Source: Kosakonia sacchari SP1
Lineage (GTDB): Bacteria; Pseudomonadota; Gammaproteobacteria; Enterobacterales; Enterobacteriaceae
Length of the DNA stretch: 64,000 nt
Reading direction: 5' to 3'
Assembly: GCF_000300455.3 (NCBI RefSeq)
Contig: NZ_CP007215.2
Coordinates: 3,534,001 to 3,598,000 of the forward strand
Shown: one piece after another, positions 46,988 through 54,937 of the stretch
Layout of the letters: every line of letters starts with the position of its first letter
Position numbering within the stretch: position 1 is the stretch's first letter
Position numbers and translations under genes: made by a program
Notes under the pieces: generated by a model
The model's input: the letters and a program-made list of their open reading frames with translations, nothing else
Database searches by the model: none
What the model was told of the DNA's origin: nothing

Positions 46988-48005
46988 CAAAGGATCCCTC
47001 AGTCAAAGGAAAAACACTCTTCTCGCCTGCGTGCGTCAGCACACAGGTCCAGGCGTGATCGGCAATCTGCCGGGTCGGGGGTAATGCACCGGTGCGGCAC
47101 TGCACCTGCGCGTAAGGGCAGCGCGGATGAAAGGCGCAACCTTGTGGAATGGCAACCGGGCTCGGCGGCTCGCCCGCAAGCGTCTCCTGTGGCAACGGTT
47201 TATCCGGGTCGATTTCCGGGATGGCGGAGACCAGCGCGGCGGTATAAGGGTGGCGCGGATGAGTAAAGACCGCCTCGGCGGGGCCTTCTTCAACGATCCG
47301 CCCGAGATACATCACCGCCACCCGATCGCACAGGCGGCGCACAATCGCCAGATCGTGGGCGATAAACAGGATCGCCAGCCCCATTTTTTCGCGCAGATCC
47401 ATCAGCAAATTGACGATCTGCCCCTGAATGGAGACATCCAGCGCCGCCACGCACTCGTCGGCGACAATCAATCGGGGTTCGATCGCCAGCGCCCGCGCAA
47501 TACCCGCCCGCTGGCACTGACCGCCGCTCAGCTGAGCAGGCTTGGCTGCGGCGTGTTCCGGGCGCAAGCCGACCAACGTCAGCAGCTCTTCAACGCGTGC
47601 GCAAACCCGGTTGTGCGGCACCTTCTGATGGACGCGCAGCACTTCGCTGATGCTCTCACCTATTGTCTGGCGGGGGTTAAGCGAGGCGAATGGATCCTGA
47701 AAAATCATGGCCGTTTGCAGCCGCAGCCGCGCGATGTCGCTTTTCAGACCGTGAGTAACGCGGTGACCGTCGAAACGCACTTCACCATCATTGATCTTTT
47801 CAAGCTGCAACAGCGCCCGCCCCAGCGTACTTTTGCCGCTGCCGGATTCGCCCACTAATCCCAGAGTTTCACCCGCGTGGATTTTGAGCGTCACCTGGTT
47901 TACCGCGTGGACCACGCGTTTTTTGCTGAGCAGCCCGCCGGAAACCGGAAACGTGACCGAGACGTTATCCGCTTCCAGCAAAGGCCAGTTTGCCGGTGTC
48001 GACAT
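46968..48005 (-). CDS. Peptide ABC transporter ATPase (DppF/OppF type)
   Basis: A 345-residue ATPase: Walker A GESGSGKST, signature LSGGQCQRAG (Cys in place of the usual Arg or Gln), Walker B LIVADECVAALD, and the C-terminal oligopeptide domain with the four-cysteine iron-sulphur-like motif around GCAFHPRCPYAQVQC. The usual Walker B DEP is DEC here. The start [13 protein letters not shown] shares one base with the upstream stop (TAATG) and has GGGAGGG upstream. Confidence 0.92.
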   Translation of the reverse strand: MSTPANWPLLEADNVSVTFPVSGGLLSKKRVVHAVNQVTLKIHAGETLGLVGESGSGKSTLGRALLQLEKINDGEVRFDGHRVTHGLKSDIARLRLQTAMIFQDPFASLNPRQTIGESISEVLRVHQKVPHNRVCARVEELLTLVGLRPEHAAAKPAQLSGGQCQRAGIARALAIEPRLIVADECVAALDVSIQGQIVNLLMDLREKMGLAILFIAHDLAIVRRLCDRVAVMYLGRIVEEGPAEAVFTHPRHPYTAALVSAIPEIDPDKPLPQETLAGEPPSPVAIPQGCAFHPRCPYAQVQCRTGALPPTRQIADHAWTCVLTHAGEKSVFPLTEGSFDEAQAS

Positions 48006-48985
48006 TATCCCTCCCGCTGAGTCAGTGGCTGTAAGGCGTGATGGCACGCCGCAGCGTGCGTCAGGCTGTCGCGCCCGAACAGTAACGAAGGCTGCTGCTG
48101 GCATGTGCTGCTCGCTTGCGGGCAACGTGGATGAAAGCGGCAGCCGGTCGGGAAGCTCCCCGCCAGCGGCGGTTGCCCGTTAATGGTAACCAGCCGTCCC
48201 TGCCCGCCTTCGCTGGAGGGCTGGCAATCAATCAACCCGCGCGTGTACGGGTGCAGCGGCTGCGCCAGCACTTCGCGCTTGCCGCCCACTTCGCATAAAC
48301 GCCCGCCGTACATCACCGCGATGCGATCGCAGGTTTGCGCCACCACGCCCAGATCGTGGGTGATCATCACCACCGCCAGGCCTAACTGCTCGCGCAGGGT
48401 GCTGAGCAAACGCAGGATCTGCATTTGTACGGTGACATCCAGCGCGGTGGTCGGCTCATCGGCTATCAGCAGCGACGGTTCCGGTGCCAGCGCCACGGCA
48501 ATCATCGCGCGCTGGCGCATGCCGCCGGAAAACTCGTGCGGGTAGTTGTTAATACGGTTTTGCGGATCGGGAATGCCCACCTGGCGTAGCAGCTCTTTGG
48601 CATCCTCTTTAGCCTGCCGACGGTTAACGCCGAAATGCAGGCGGCGGCTTTCAGCAATCTGCTCGCCAATGGTCATTACCGGGTTTAAGTGGCTGGCCGG
48701 GTTCTGGAAAATCATGCCGATTTCCCGTCCGCGCACCGCCGACATCTGCGCTTCGCTGAGCGTTAACAGATCGCGCCCGCCAAACCACACTTCTCCGCCA
48801 CTAATTGTTAATCCCTGGCCCGGCAGCAGGCGCATTAACGCCCGGCAGGTGACGGTTTTTCCGGAACCGCTCTCGCCCACCAGCCCCAGCATTTCCCCGG
48901 CCTGCAGCCGGAAAGAGACCTTATCCACCAGCGCGCAATCATCCCCACGTGAAATGGTCAATTGCGAGACGTTTAGTAAGCTCAT
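48005..48985 (-). CDS. Peptide ABC transporter ATPase (DppD/OppD type)
   Basis: A 326-residue ATPase: Walker [10 protein letters not shown], signature [10 protein letters not shown], Walker [13 protein letters not shown], then the oligopeptide-specific C-terminus ([15 protein letters not shown]). The start [16 protein letters not shown] was chosen because the longer frame is a shadow of the permease gene. It overlaps that permease by 4 nt. Confidence 0.93.
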   Translation of the reverse strand: MSLLNVSQLTISRGDDCALVDKVSFRLQAGEMLGLVGESGSGKTVTCRALMRLLPGQGLTISGGEVWFGGRDLLTLSEAQMSAVRGREIGMIFQNPASHLNPVMTIGEQIAESRRLHFGVNRRQAKEDAKELLRQVGIPDPQNRINNYPHEFSGGMRQRAMIAVALAPEPSLLIADEPTTALDVTVQMQILRLLSTLREQLGLAVVMITHDLGVVAQTCDRIAVMYGGRLCEVGGKREVLAQPLHPYTRGLIDCQPSSEGGQGRLVTINGQPPLAGSFPTGCRFHPRCPQASSTCQQQPSLLFGRDSLTHAAACHHALQPLTQREG

Positions 48986-49827
48986 ACGCGCGCTCCCAGT
49001 TTGTCGCCAAGACCATCCGCCAACAGGCTGAAGCCCATTGCCAGCAGGACAATTGCCAGCCCCGGAAAAGTGGTTATCCACCAGGCGGTGGTGATAAAAC
49101 TCTGCCCTTCCGCCACCATCACGCCCCACTCGGCCGTCGGCGGTTGTACGCCGAGACCGAGGTAGCTCACCGCCGCGCCGTTTAACAGCACCAGCACACA
49201 ATCCGACATGGAGAACACCAGCGCGCCAGTCATGGCGTTAGGCAGCAAATGGCGAAACAGAATGCGGGCATGACCATAGCCAAGGCTACGCGCCGCCAGC
49301 ACAAAATCACGCTGCTTGAGAGTTAATACCTGAGCCCGCACCAACCGGGCGTAAGAAACCCAGCCGACCATCGCCATCGCGATGTAAAAGCTGCCAAGAC
49401 CTGGCCCGAGAATGGCGATAATCGCCAGCATTAACACCAGAAACGGGAATGCCAGCACGATATCGATAATGCGCATAATCAGCGCATCCACCGCACCGCC
49501 CAGGTAGCCCGACAGCGCGCCGAGCGTGGTGCCGAGCAGAAACGGAAAGATAACGCCCAGCAGGCAGATTTGCAGATCCACCCGCGCGCCCCACAGCACA
49601 CGAGAGAAGATGTCGCGGCCAAAGTTGTCCGTGCCAAACAGATGTGCGCCTCCCGGTGGCAGCAAGCTGGCGGTCGCATCCTGCGTGATCGGGTCAAACG
49701 GTGCCAGCCACGGGGCGAATAATGCGACGCACAGCCATAAGCCAACAATCAACAACCCAACGCCAAGGGCATGCTGCTGTGGAATAGCGCGGCGACGTAA
49801 CACGGTCAGTACGCTGATGGCACTCAT
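48982..49827 (-). CDS. Peptide ABC transporter permease (DppC/OppC type)
   Basis: A 281-residue permease with about six helices. The N-terminal family motif is HLFGTDNFGRDIFSRVLWGA and the cytoplasmic EAA-like loop is DFVLAARSLGYGHARILFRH. It pairs with the DppB-type permease and overlaps both neighbours by 4 nt. Confidence 0.93.
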   Translation of the reverse strand: MSAISVLTVLRRRAIPQQHALGVGLLIVGLWLCVALFAPWLAPFDPITQDATASLLPPGGAHLFGTDNFGRDIFSRVLWGARVDLQICLLGVIFPFLLGTTLGALSGYLGGAVDALIMRIIDIVLAFPFLVLMLAIIAILGPGLGSFYIAMAMVGWVSYARLVRAQVLTLKQRDFVLAARSLGYGHARILFRHLLPNAMTGALVFSMSDCVLVLLNGAAVSYLGLGVQPPTAEWGVMVAEGQSFITTAWWITTFPGLAIVLLAMGFSLLADGLGDKLGARV

Positions 49828-50762
49828 AGTTTCACCCTCGGATCCAGCGCTACCGTCAGTACGTCGGCCAGCAAGTTGACGGCGACCGTGGCAAGGGCAA
49901 ACACCATTACCACGCCCTGCACCACCATGTAGTCACGGCTGAAAATCGCTTTGACCAGCAACTGCCCCAGCCCCGGAATGGCGAACACGCTTTCAATCAC
50001 CACCGTGCTGCCAATCAGCCAGCCGATATTCACCGCCAGCAGGTTGAGCGTCGGCACCAGGGAGTTGGGTAACACATGCCGCCAGAAGATACGGTTTTCC
50101 CGCTGCCCGCGCGCTCTGGCGGCCATCACGTAATCGCTGCTCATCTCCATCAGCAGGCTGGCGCGCAAGTTGCGGATTAATACCGCCGACAGTGCCAGCG
50201 CGACGGTCAGACACGGCAGTACCATGTGGTGCAACTGGTCGGCAAAATCGCTGCCGTAACCGGAAACCGGGAACCAGCCCAGCACCACGCTAAAAACAAT
50301 GATCATCATGATGCCAAGCCAAAAGGCAGGGAAACCGAGCCCGGCGGTGGTGAACAGGCGGATAAGCTGGTCGGCGATGCGCCCACGCTGACGCGCCGCC
50401 AGCGCGGCCAACGGCACCGTAAAGATAACTGCCAGCAGCACGCTGCCAAGCACCAGCCACAAAGTAGGTTCAAGGCGGGAGCTAATCAGTTTTAGAGTAT
50501 CGATACGGTAGACGATCGATTTTCCCAGCTCGCCCTGCACCAGATTGCGCAGAAAGTAGCCATACTGTACCCACAAGGGTTCATCCAGCCCGAATTGCGC
50601 ACGGATCCGCGCCAGTGCCGCTGGCGTGCTGCGCACCCCAAGCAGGATGCGCGCCGGATCGCCGGGGATTGCGCGCACCATCGCAAAGGTGATGATGCTT
50701 ATTCCCAACAGTACCGGCAGTAGCTGCAATGGCCGGAATAACAGAAAACGGTAACGGTGCAT
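49824..50762 (-). CDS. Peptide ABC transporter permease (DppB/OppB type)
   Basis: A 312-residue permease and first gene of the transporter operon. It starts MHRYRFLLFRPLQLLPVLLG, has the MVRAIPGDPARILLG stretch after helix 1 and the EAA-like loop DYVMAARARGQRENRIFWRH. I chose the third in-frame ATG because GGAG lies seven bases upstream; the earlier ATGs overlap or precede that site. A 140-nt leader separates it from the lux-box-like element. Confidence 0.92.
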   Translation of the reverse strand: MHRYRFLLFRPLQLLPVLLGISIITFAMVRAIPGDPARILLGVRSTPAALARIRAQFGLDEPLWVQYGYFLRNLVQGELGKSIVYRIDTLKLISSRLEPTLWLVLGSVLLAVIFTVPLAALAARQRGRIADQLIRLFTTAGLGFPAFWLGIMMIIVFSVVLGWFPVSGYGSDFADQLHHMVLPCLTVALALSAVLIRNLRASLLMEMSSDYVMAARARGQRENRIFWRHVLPNSLVPTLNLLAVNIGWLIGSTVVIESVFAIPGLGQLLVKAIFSRDYMVVQGVVMVFALATVAVNLLADVLTVALDPRVKL

Positions 50763-50842
50763 CAGCATTCTCCTGTGGTGCATGCGGGGTCGTAAGGTTA
50801 AAAAAACGCCTCGCGATGGTGCGCCACTCCCCTGGTTATCTG

Positions 50843-50873
50843 CGCCCGACCTTGTTTGTCGGGCGTTTTCTTT
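50843..50873 (+). terminator. Plus-strand intrinsic terminator in the transporter leader
   Basis: CGCCCGAC (50843-50850) and GTCGGGCG (50858-50865) form a perfect 8-bp stem with a 7-nt loop, followed on the plus strand by TTTTCTTT. No plus-strand gene lies upstream of it, so it may end an antisense RNA or small RNA, or shield luxR from read-through. Confidence 0.65.
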
Positions 50874-50902
50874 ACGCTAGCGGCATCCATGGAGGCTGGG
50901 TA

Positions 50903-50920
50903 GTTAGCAAAAATACTAGT
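50903..50920 (-). promoter_or_regulatory. Lux-box-like element, transporter/luxR intergenic region
   Basis: On the minus strand the 18-mer ACTAGTATTTTTGCTAAC matches the perfect palindrome upstream of the iminopeptidase gene at 14 of 18 positions. It lies about 141 bases before the permease start and 107 bases before the luxR start, and could serve either promoter. Confidence 0.6.
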
Positions 50921-51027
50921 TTTGCCTCTCCCGCGTGACGGCACCGGAATTGCATGCCTTTATCATTCCACGGGAGAAGTCTGCACAAAGCGTGCCCGTG
51001 GCGCGGCACCGTCAACCATGAGGGGGA

Positions 51028-51783
51028 ATGATGCGAATAAACATTGAAAACCCTGCTGCTGCCAATGCCAGCAGGCTTGAGGAGGCGTTTGCCGGGCTAT
51101 TTACCCAGACGCAGGCGCTGGGTTTTGACGCGGTGATTTATGACTACACACCGGTTCCGCGCTCGCTGGAAGGGGCGCTTATCACCCCGTCGCTGCTGGA
51201 GATGCGTAACGTGCCGGAAGATATGCGTCGCTTGTGGTGCGAGCGCGGTTACTACCAGGTCGATCCGGTGCAACACTTCGCACTGGAAAGCTGCGCGCCG
51301 TTTGTCTGGTCCTATCAACGCCCGGACAGCGGAGCGCTTAATGGCAGGCTGGATGATAACGCCCAGGAAGTGACGCATTACATGCGCGACCACAATATGC
51401 CCTGCGGTGCCACAGTGCCGCTGCATTTGCCGCACGGCGGGTTTGTCACCCTGACCGGCATTGTCGCCAGCCAGCAGCAAGCGCGCGATATCAGCGACAC
51501 GCTGGCGCAATTAACCTTTATCGCCCACCGTTTTCAGGAGTCTGCCTTCCCGCTGTTTGACGCCTCAATGCTCACGTGCCGCCATGTCAAATTGAGCAAC
51601 CGCGAGCGCGAGTGCCTGGCGTGGTCAGCCGAAGGATTAACGGCGAAAGAGATTGCCCGTAAATTGCACCGCTCGGTGGCAACCGTGACGCTGCATCTGA
51701 ATACGGCAGCGAAAAAACTTGGCGCGACCAACCGCGTACAGGCGGTGGTACGGGCGCTGCACTACCGTCTGCTCGACAGCTAA
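51028..51783 (+). CDS. LuxR solo of the plant-associated (OryR/XccR/PsoR/PipR) type
   Basis: A 251-residue regulator with an N-terminal autoinducer-binding domain (about 15-165) and a C-terminal LuxR HTH (about 185-248: LSNRERECLAWSAEGLTAKE, IARKLHRSVATVTLHLNTAA). Aligned to TraR, Trp57 is Met66 and Tyr61 is Trp70, while Asp79, Pro80, Trp94 and Gly127 are kept. The Met/Trp pair marks the subgroup that responds to plant compounds instead of acyl-homoserine lactones. No luxI gene is in the window. It lies between a divergent peptide transporter and a proline iminopeptidase. A second ATG directly after the first has the better-spaced GAGG. Confidence 0.93.
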   Translation: MMRINIENPAAANASRLEEAFAGLFTQTQALGFDAVIYDYTPVPRSLEGALITPSLLEMRNVPEDMRRLWCERGYYQVDPVQHFALESCAPFVWSYQRPDSGALNGRLDDNAQEVTHYMRDHNMPCGATVPLHLPHGGFVTLTGIVASQQQARDISDTLAQLTFIAHRFQESAFPLFDASMLTCRHVKLSNRERECLAWSAEGLTAKEIARKLHRSVATVTLHLNTAAKKLGATNRVQAVVRALHYRLLDS

Positions 51784-51785
51784 TA

Positions 51786-51803
51786 ACTAGCAATTTTGCT
51801 AGT
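51786..51803 (+). promoter_or_regulatory. Palindromic lux box upstream of the iminopeptidase gene
   Basis: ACTAGCAATTTTGCTAGT has perfect 8-bp arms (ACTAGCAA / TTGCTAGT) around a 2-base centre. It begins 2 nt after the luxR stop and ends 64 nt before the iminopeptidase start. Its size and symmetry fit a LuxR-type operator near a -35 position. Confidence 0.75.
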
Positions 51804-51867
51804 GTTCAGCGCCGCCTTCTGCGTTCTACCCTGAAAGCCAGTTCACTTAACAGGGTAGACGTCAACT

Positions 51868-52761
51868 ATGTATACCATTCGCGAAGGCTACGTTCCCTTC
51901 CGGGAGTATCAAACCTGGTTTCGCATCTGCGGCGATCTGCAAAACGGGCTAACGCCGCTGGTGGTGGCCCACGGCGGCCCCGGTTGCACCCACGACTATG
52001 TTGATGCATTCAAAGATATCGCGGAGACCGGCCGGGCGGTGATCCATTACGATCAAGTGGGTAACGGCCGTTCAACCCATCTGCCGGACAAAAGCCCCGA
52101 TTTCTGGCAACCCGGCCTTTTTCTTGATGAGCTCAACCATCTGCTGCAAGCGCTGGAAATTGCCGACAACTACGCGCTGCTCGGCCAGTCCTGGGGCGGC
52201 ATGCTGGCGGCAGAACATGCGGTGACACAGCCGCAGGGGCTGAAAGCGATGGTGATCGCCAACTCACCGGCATCGATGGCGCTGTGGCTGGAGGGCGCGG
52301 CGAAGTTGCGCGCGCAGTTACCACCGGATGTGCAGGACACGTTGTTAACTCACGAGGCGGCGGGTACGGTGGATAGCGCAGAGTATAAAGCGGCAAGCCA
52401 GGTATTTTATCAGCGCCATGTGTGCCGGCTCGACCCGTGGCCTGCGGAGGTGCAACGCACCTTTGACGCCATGGAGGCTGATCCTACCGTTTACCACGCG
52501 ATGAATGGCCCCACCGAATTCCACGTCATTGGTAGCATGAAAAGCTGGACGATTATCGACCGGTTAAAGCAAGTGCGCGTGCCAACCTTGTTGATTTCCG
52601 GGCGCTACGACGAGGCCACGCCGGAAGTGGTGCAGCCTTTCAAAGATCATATTACCGGGGCGCAGTGGGTGATTTTTGAATCCTCAAGCCACATGCCCCA
52701 TGTCGAAGAGCGGACGTTGTGCATGAAGACCGTCAGTGACTTTTTACTGGCCACATGCTGA
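51868..52761 (+). CDS. Proline iminopeptidase-type alpha/beta hydrolase
   Basis: A 297-residue alpha/beta hydrolase of peptidase family S33. The oxyanion motif is [11 protein letters not shown] (35-39 HGGPG), the nucleophile is Ser108 in [13 protein letters not shown], the acid is in [11 protein letters not shown] and the histidine in [10 protein letters not shown]. There is no signal peptide. Such pip genes are regularly adjacent to plant-associated LuxR solos and are their known targets. A lux-box-like palindrome lies just upstream. It may process the imported plant signal or proline-containing peptides; this is inferred from context. Confidence 0.92.
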   Translation: MYTIREGYVPFREYQTWFRICGDLQNGLTPLVVAHGGPGCTHDYVDAFKDIAETGRAVIHYDQVGNGRSTHLPDKSPDFWQPGLFLDELNHLLQALEIADNYALLGQSWGGMLAAEHAVTQPQGLKAMVIANSPASMALWLEGAAKLRAQLPPDVQDTLLTHEAAGTVDSAEYKAASQVFYQRHVCRLDPWPAEVQRTFDAMEADPTVYHAMNGPTEFHVIGSMKSWTIIDRLKQVRVPTLLISGRYDEATPEVVQPFKDHITGAQWVIFESSSHMPHVEERTLCMKTVSDFLLATC

Positions 52762-52791
52762 GGCTGTTTGCCCACACCAGGTTGTGTTGTT

Positions 52792-52815
52792 AAGCGCCGG
52801 CCAGGCGCTTTTTTT
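52792..52815. terminator. Terminator between iminopeptidase and the convergent regulator
   Basis: AAGCGCC (52792-52798) and GGCGCTT (52804-52810) form the stem, followed by a T run on the plus strand. The stop of the convergent regulator lies at its right edge. Confidence 0.85.
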
Positions 52816-53350
52816 ATGCGCGCATTGCGGTGTAGAGCGAACACAGCGCCTGCAAACTTTTGGTACCGGTGCGCTTCATTAACCCGTTACGCTGTACGCT
52901 GACGGTGGTCGGGCTGACGCCGCGAATGCGGGCGATATCTTCCACCGAATGTCCGCGCAGCAGCAGGCGCATAATTTGCTGTTCGGCGCTGGTGAATTTA
53001 AATGCGCCGTGGTTGTAACCCGGCTGCTGATTCTGTGCAGATAACAAGCTCATCACTTCCAGCGCCTGACGCAACTCTTCGACACGTAACCTTTCAGCCA
53101 GACAGAGTTTCACAAGGCCAGGGAAAAGTAGCGACAGCGAGTCAAAATGGCGTTCTGAGGAGATAAAAATAGAGTAGTGCGCGGGCGGACGGGAGAAAAA
53201 CAGCGAGTACATTTCCATGATGTCCATTCCCGTGGTGACATATATGGCGGGTTCACCACTGCAAAAACGGCTACCCTTTTCCCTGCTAAGTTGTCTGAGT
53301 ATTTTCTCAATACCATAAATGAAAAGGCGATCCTTCCCGTAGATAGTCAT
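52814..53350 (-). CDS. LuxR/GerE-type HTH regulator
   Basis: A 178-residue regulator with a C-terminal LuxR HTH at about 115-170 (FTSAEQQIMRLLLRGHSVED, IARIRGVSPTTVSVQRNGLM). The N-terminal part lacks both receiver-domain and acyl-HSL residues and is of the kind seen in RcsA/CsgD-like enterobacterial regulators. GGAG lies seven bases before the ATG. It converges on the iminopeptidase gene. Target and signal are unknown; the nearby pectin genes are candidates. Confidence 0.82.
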   Translation of the reverse strand: MTIYGKDRLFIYGIEKILRQLSREKGSRFCSGEPAIYVTTGMDIMEMYSLFFSRPPAHYSIFISSERHFDSLSLLFPGLVKLCLAERLRVEELRQALEVMSLLSAQNQQPGYNHGAFKFTSAEQQIMRLLLRGHSVEDIARIRGVSPTTVSVQRNGLMKRTGTKSLQALCSLYTAMRA

Positions 53351-53756
53351 GTAGGTACTCCAGAGGGTAATGTTTTATTATTTTCCTCTCCGCTAACGGA
53401 GGCATGGTCTTTTTTCCTGAATGTGCGGGATATGTTCAGTCAGATCAAGCGTGATGCTGGCTCGTTTAATGTTTGTTTAATGTGCAACAACATAAATCAC
53501 CCTGATTTTCCTTTCCGTACTCTCCCTGATGCGCCCAGTGTATTGCATTTTGTGTCAAATGTTCGCTTTTTATTCCAGGAATAAATTTATTTCGCTATTT
53601 ATTTACCGCACTAAAGCGTACGAAACCACATACATACACTCTTGTATGTAGTTAACTTATTCATTTGATTTTAAATGATTTTGTGCAATTAAGATTATCT
53701 TTATAACCGGCAAAATATTAATTTTCATTCTACTTTTAAATGTTCGATCTCAGTCT
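53351..53756. other. AT-rich intergenic region with a possible gene remnant
   Basis: The plus-strand frame 53432-53584 has coding-like codons and could encode a 50-residue peptide (starting MFSQIKRDAGSFNVCLMCNN), but no good ribosome site is seen and the frame extends antisense into the regulator gene. It may be a remnant. The rest is AT-rich, with nothing recognised. Confidence 0.3.
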
Positions 53757-53771
53757 CAAAACACTATTTCA
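53757..53771. promoter_or_regulatory. Possible KdgR-like operator
   Basis: CAAA-N6-TTTCA approximates the core GAAA-N6-TTTCA of KdgR sites, which repress pectin genes in soft-rot bacteria. One core mismatch and poor flanks make this weak. It lies about 390 bases upstream of the KdgM-type porin gene. Confidence 0.25.
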
Positions 53772-53875
53772 AAATGTGTAAAAGTCCGTTCCACTTGATA
53801 GGATAGAGATATCTTGATGCAGACAAAACCGTATTTTGTGTGGTGAATCCCCCTAAGCGGAGGGGTCATGCTGAT

Positions 53876-54034
53876 ATGAGGTTATTCTCAATAAAGTTTC
53901 ATTTTTATGGACGAATTGAGGCGATCGGCACTCAATTCACCGGGAGGCACCCGGCACCACACGCCACTTTAAAAGTAACGTTAGCGTTGCTGTTGTTATC
54001 AGTAATAACGGTTATGAAACTATATCCGGCATAA
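53876..54034 (+). CDS. Small single-helix membrane protein
   Basis: A 52-residue protein beginning MRLFSIKFHFYGRIEAIGTQ, with one C-terminal transmembrane segment (VTLALLLLSVITVMKLY). AGGGG lies ten bases upstream, inside a small hairpin (CCCCT / AGGGG, about 53848-53865), and a three-codon ORF (ATG CTG ATA TGA, 53868-53879) overlaps the start codon. These features suggest translational control. I recognise no family; small stress or toxin-like membrane proteins have a similar layout. Confidence 0.5.
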   Translation: MRLFSIKFHFYGRIEAIGTQFTGRHPAPHATLKVTLALLLLSVITVMKLYPA

Positions 54035-54162
54035 TTATTATGCTTGCTAATTATATCAATTTGCACTGAGAGTGAATTAACCATTCCTCTTTGAATTAAA
54101 ACTATCTGCATTTTTCGCAGAGAACATCTTGTACCTTTTGACTATAAATAATAGGGGATATT

Positions 54163-54864
54163 ATGTTGCGCACTTTGTTATTAGTTACTGTACCTTTTAT
54201 TAGCATAGCCGCCCAGGCGGTTACATTTGATTATCGTCATGAATTAAATGATAGTGGCGGTAATAACCACAAAGATCGTTTATTAATGTCGCACCGTTTT
54301 GCTAACGGTTTTGGTTTATCGCTGGAAGGAAAATGGAAAGGTTCGCAAAATAAAGATAAGGCGTATCACGAGACGGTCAGTAATGGTACCGAAGTGGTGG
54401 CCAGCTACGTCTATAAAATTAACCCCACCTTCCAGATTGAGCCGGGTTTTTCACTCGACAGTAGCTCCACGTCAAACAACTATCGCCCGTACCTGCGCGG
54501 CAAAGTGAACTTTAGCAATGACGTTGGCGCAACGCTGCGCTACCGTCCTTACTTCAAGCGTAACTCCAACAATATCGGCACGGCAAAAGACACCAGCGAA
54601 AACGGCTATAACCTGACTGCCGCCGTGTCGTGGAAAATTTTCGGTGATTACCAACTCGATTACGAACTGGATTACAAACACGCCACGTCCGCCGGCGTAC
54701 TAATTGCAGATAATGAAAACTACGACTGGACGCACGATCTCAAATTGACATACAAACTTGATAAAAACTGGTCTCCATATATTGCAGTCGGCAACGTTTC
54801 AGGCAGCAAATATACCGATGAGCGTCAGACCCGTTATCGTGTCGGTGTGAAATATAATTTCTAA
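54163..54864 (+). CDS. KdgM-family oligogalacturonate-specific porin
   Basis: A 233-residue monomeric outer-membrane beta-barrel of the KdgM family, which admits oligogalacturonides. The signal peptide is MLRTLLLVTVPFISIAAQA; the mature part starts VTFDYRHELNDSGGNNHKDR, then GFGLSLEGKWKG, and ends with the C-terminal aromatic strand RVGVKYNF. It lies 73 nt upstream of the PL2 pectate lyase gene, so uptake and degradation are linked. The family also includes NanC and OmpL, but the neighbour favours oligogalacturonate. Confidence 0.9.
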   Translation: MLRTLLLVTVPFISIAAQAVTFDYRHELNDSGGNNHKDRLLMSHRFANGFGLSLEGKWKGSQNKDKAYHETVSNGTEVVASYVYKINPTFQIEPGFSLDSSSTSNNYRPYLRGKVNFSNDVGATLRYRPYFKRNSNNIGTAKDTSENGYNLTAAVSWKIFGDYQLDYELDYKHATSAGVLIADNENYDWTHDLKLTYKLDKNWSPYIAVGNVSGSKYTDERQTRYRVGVKYNF

Positions 54865-54937
54865 TAAATAGTTGCAGGGTAGCAAACATAAATAAGGGTT
54901 TCGGCAGAAATCCTTATTTTTAGCTAAGAGGCGAATA

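Noticed and set aside
48986-49201. Upstream extension of the DppD-type ATPase frame
   Set aside because: It is a shadow of the permease gene; MSLLNVSQL at 48985 is the normal ATPase start.
53177-53584. 135-codon plus-strand frame
   Set aside because: Its first half is antisense to the well-supported regulator at 52814-53350. Only the last 50 codons look coding-like, without a good ribosome site.
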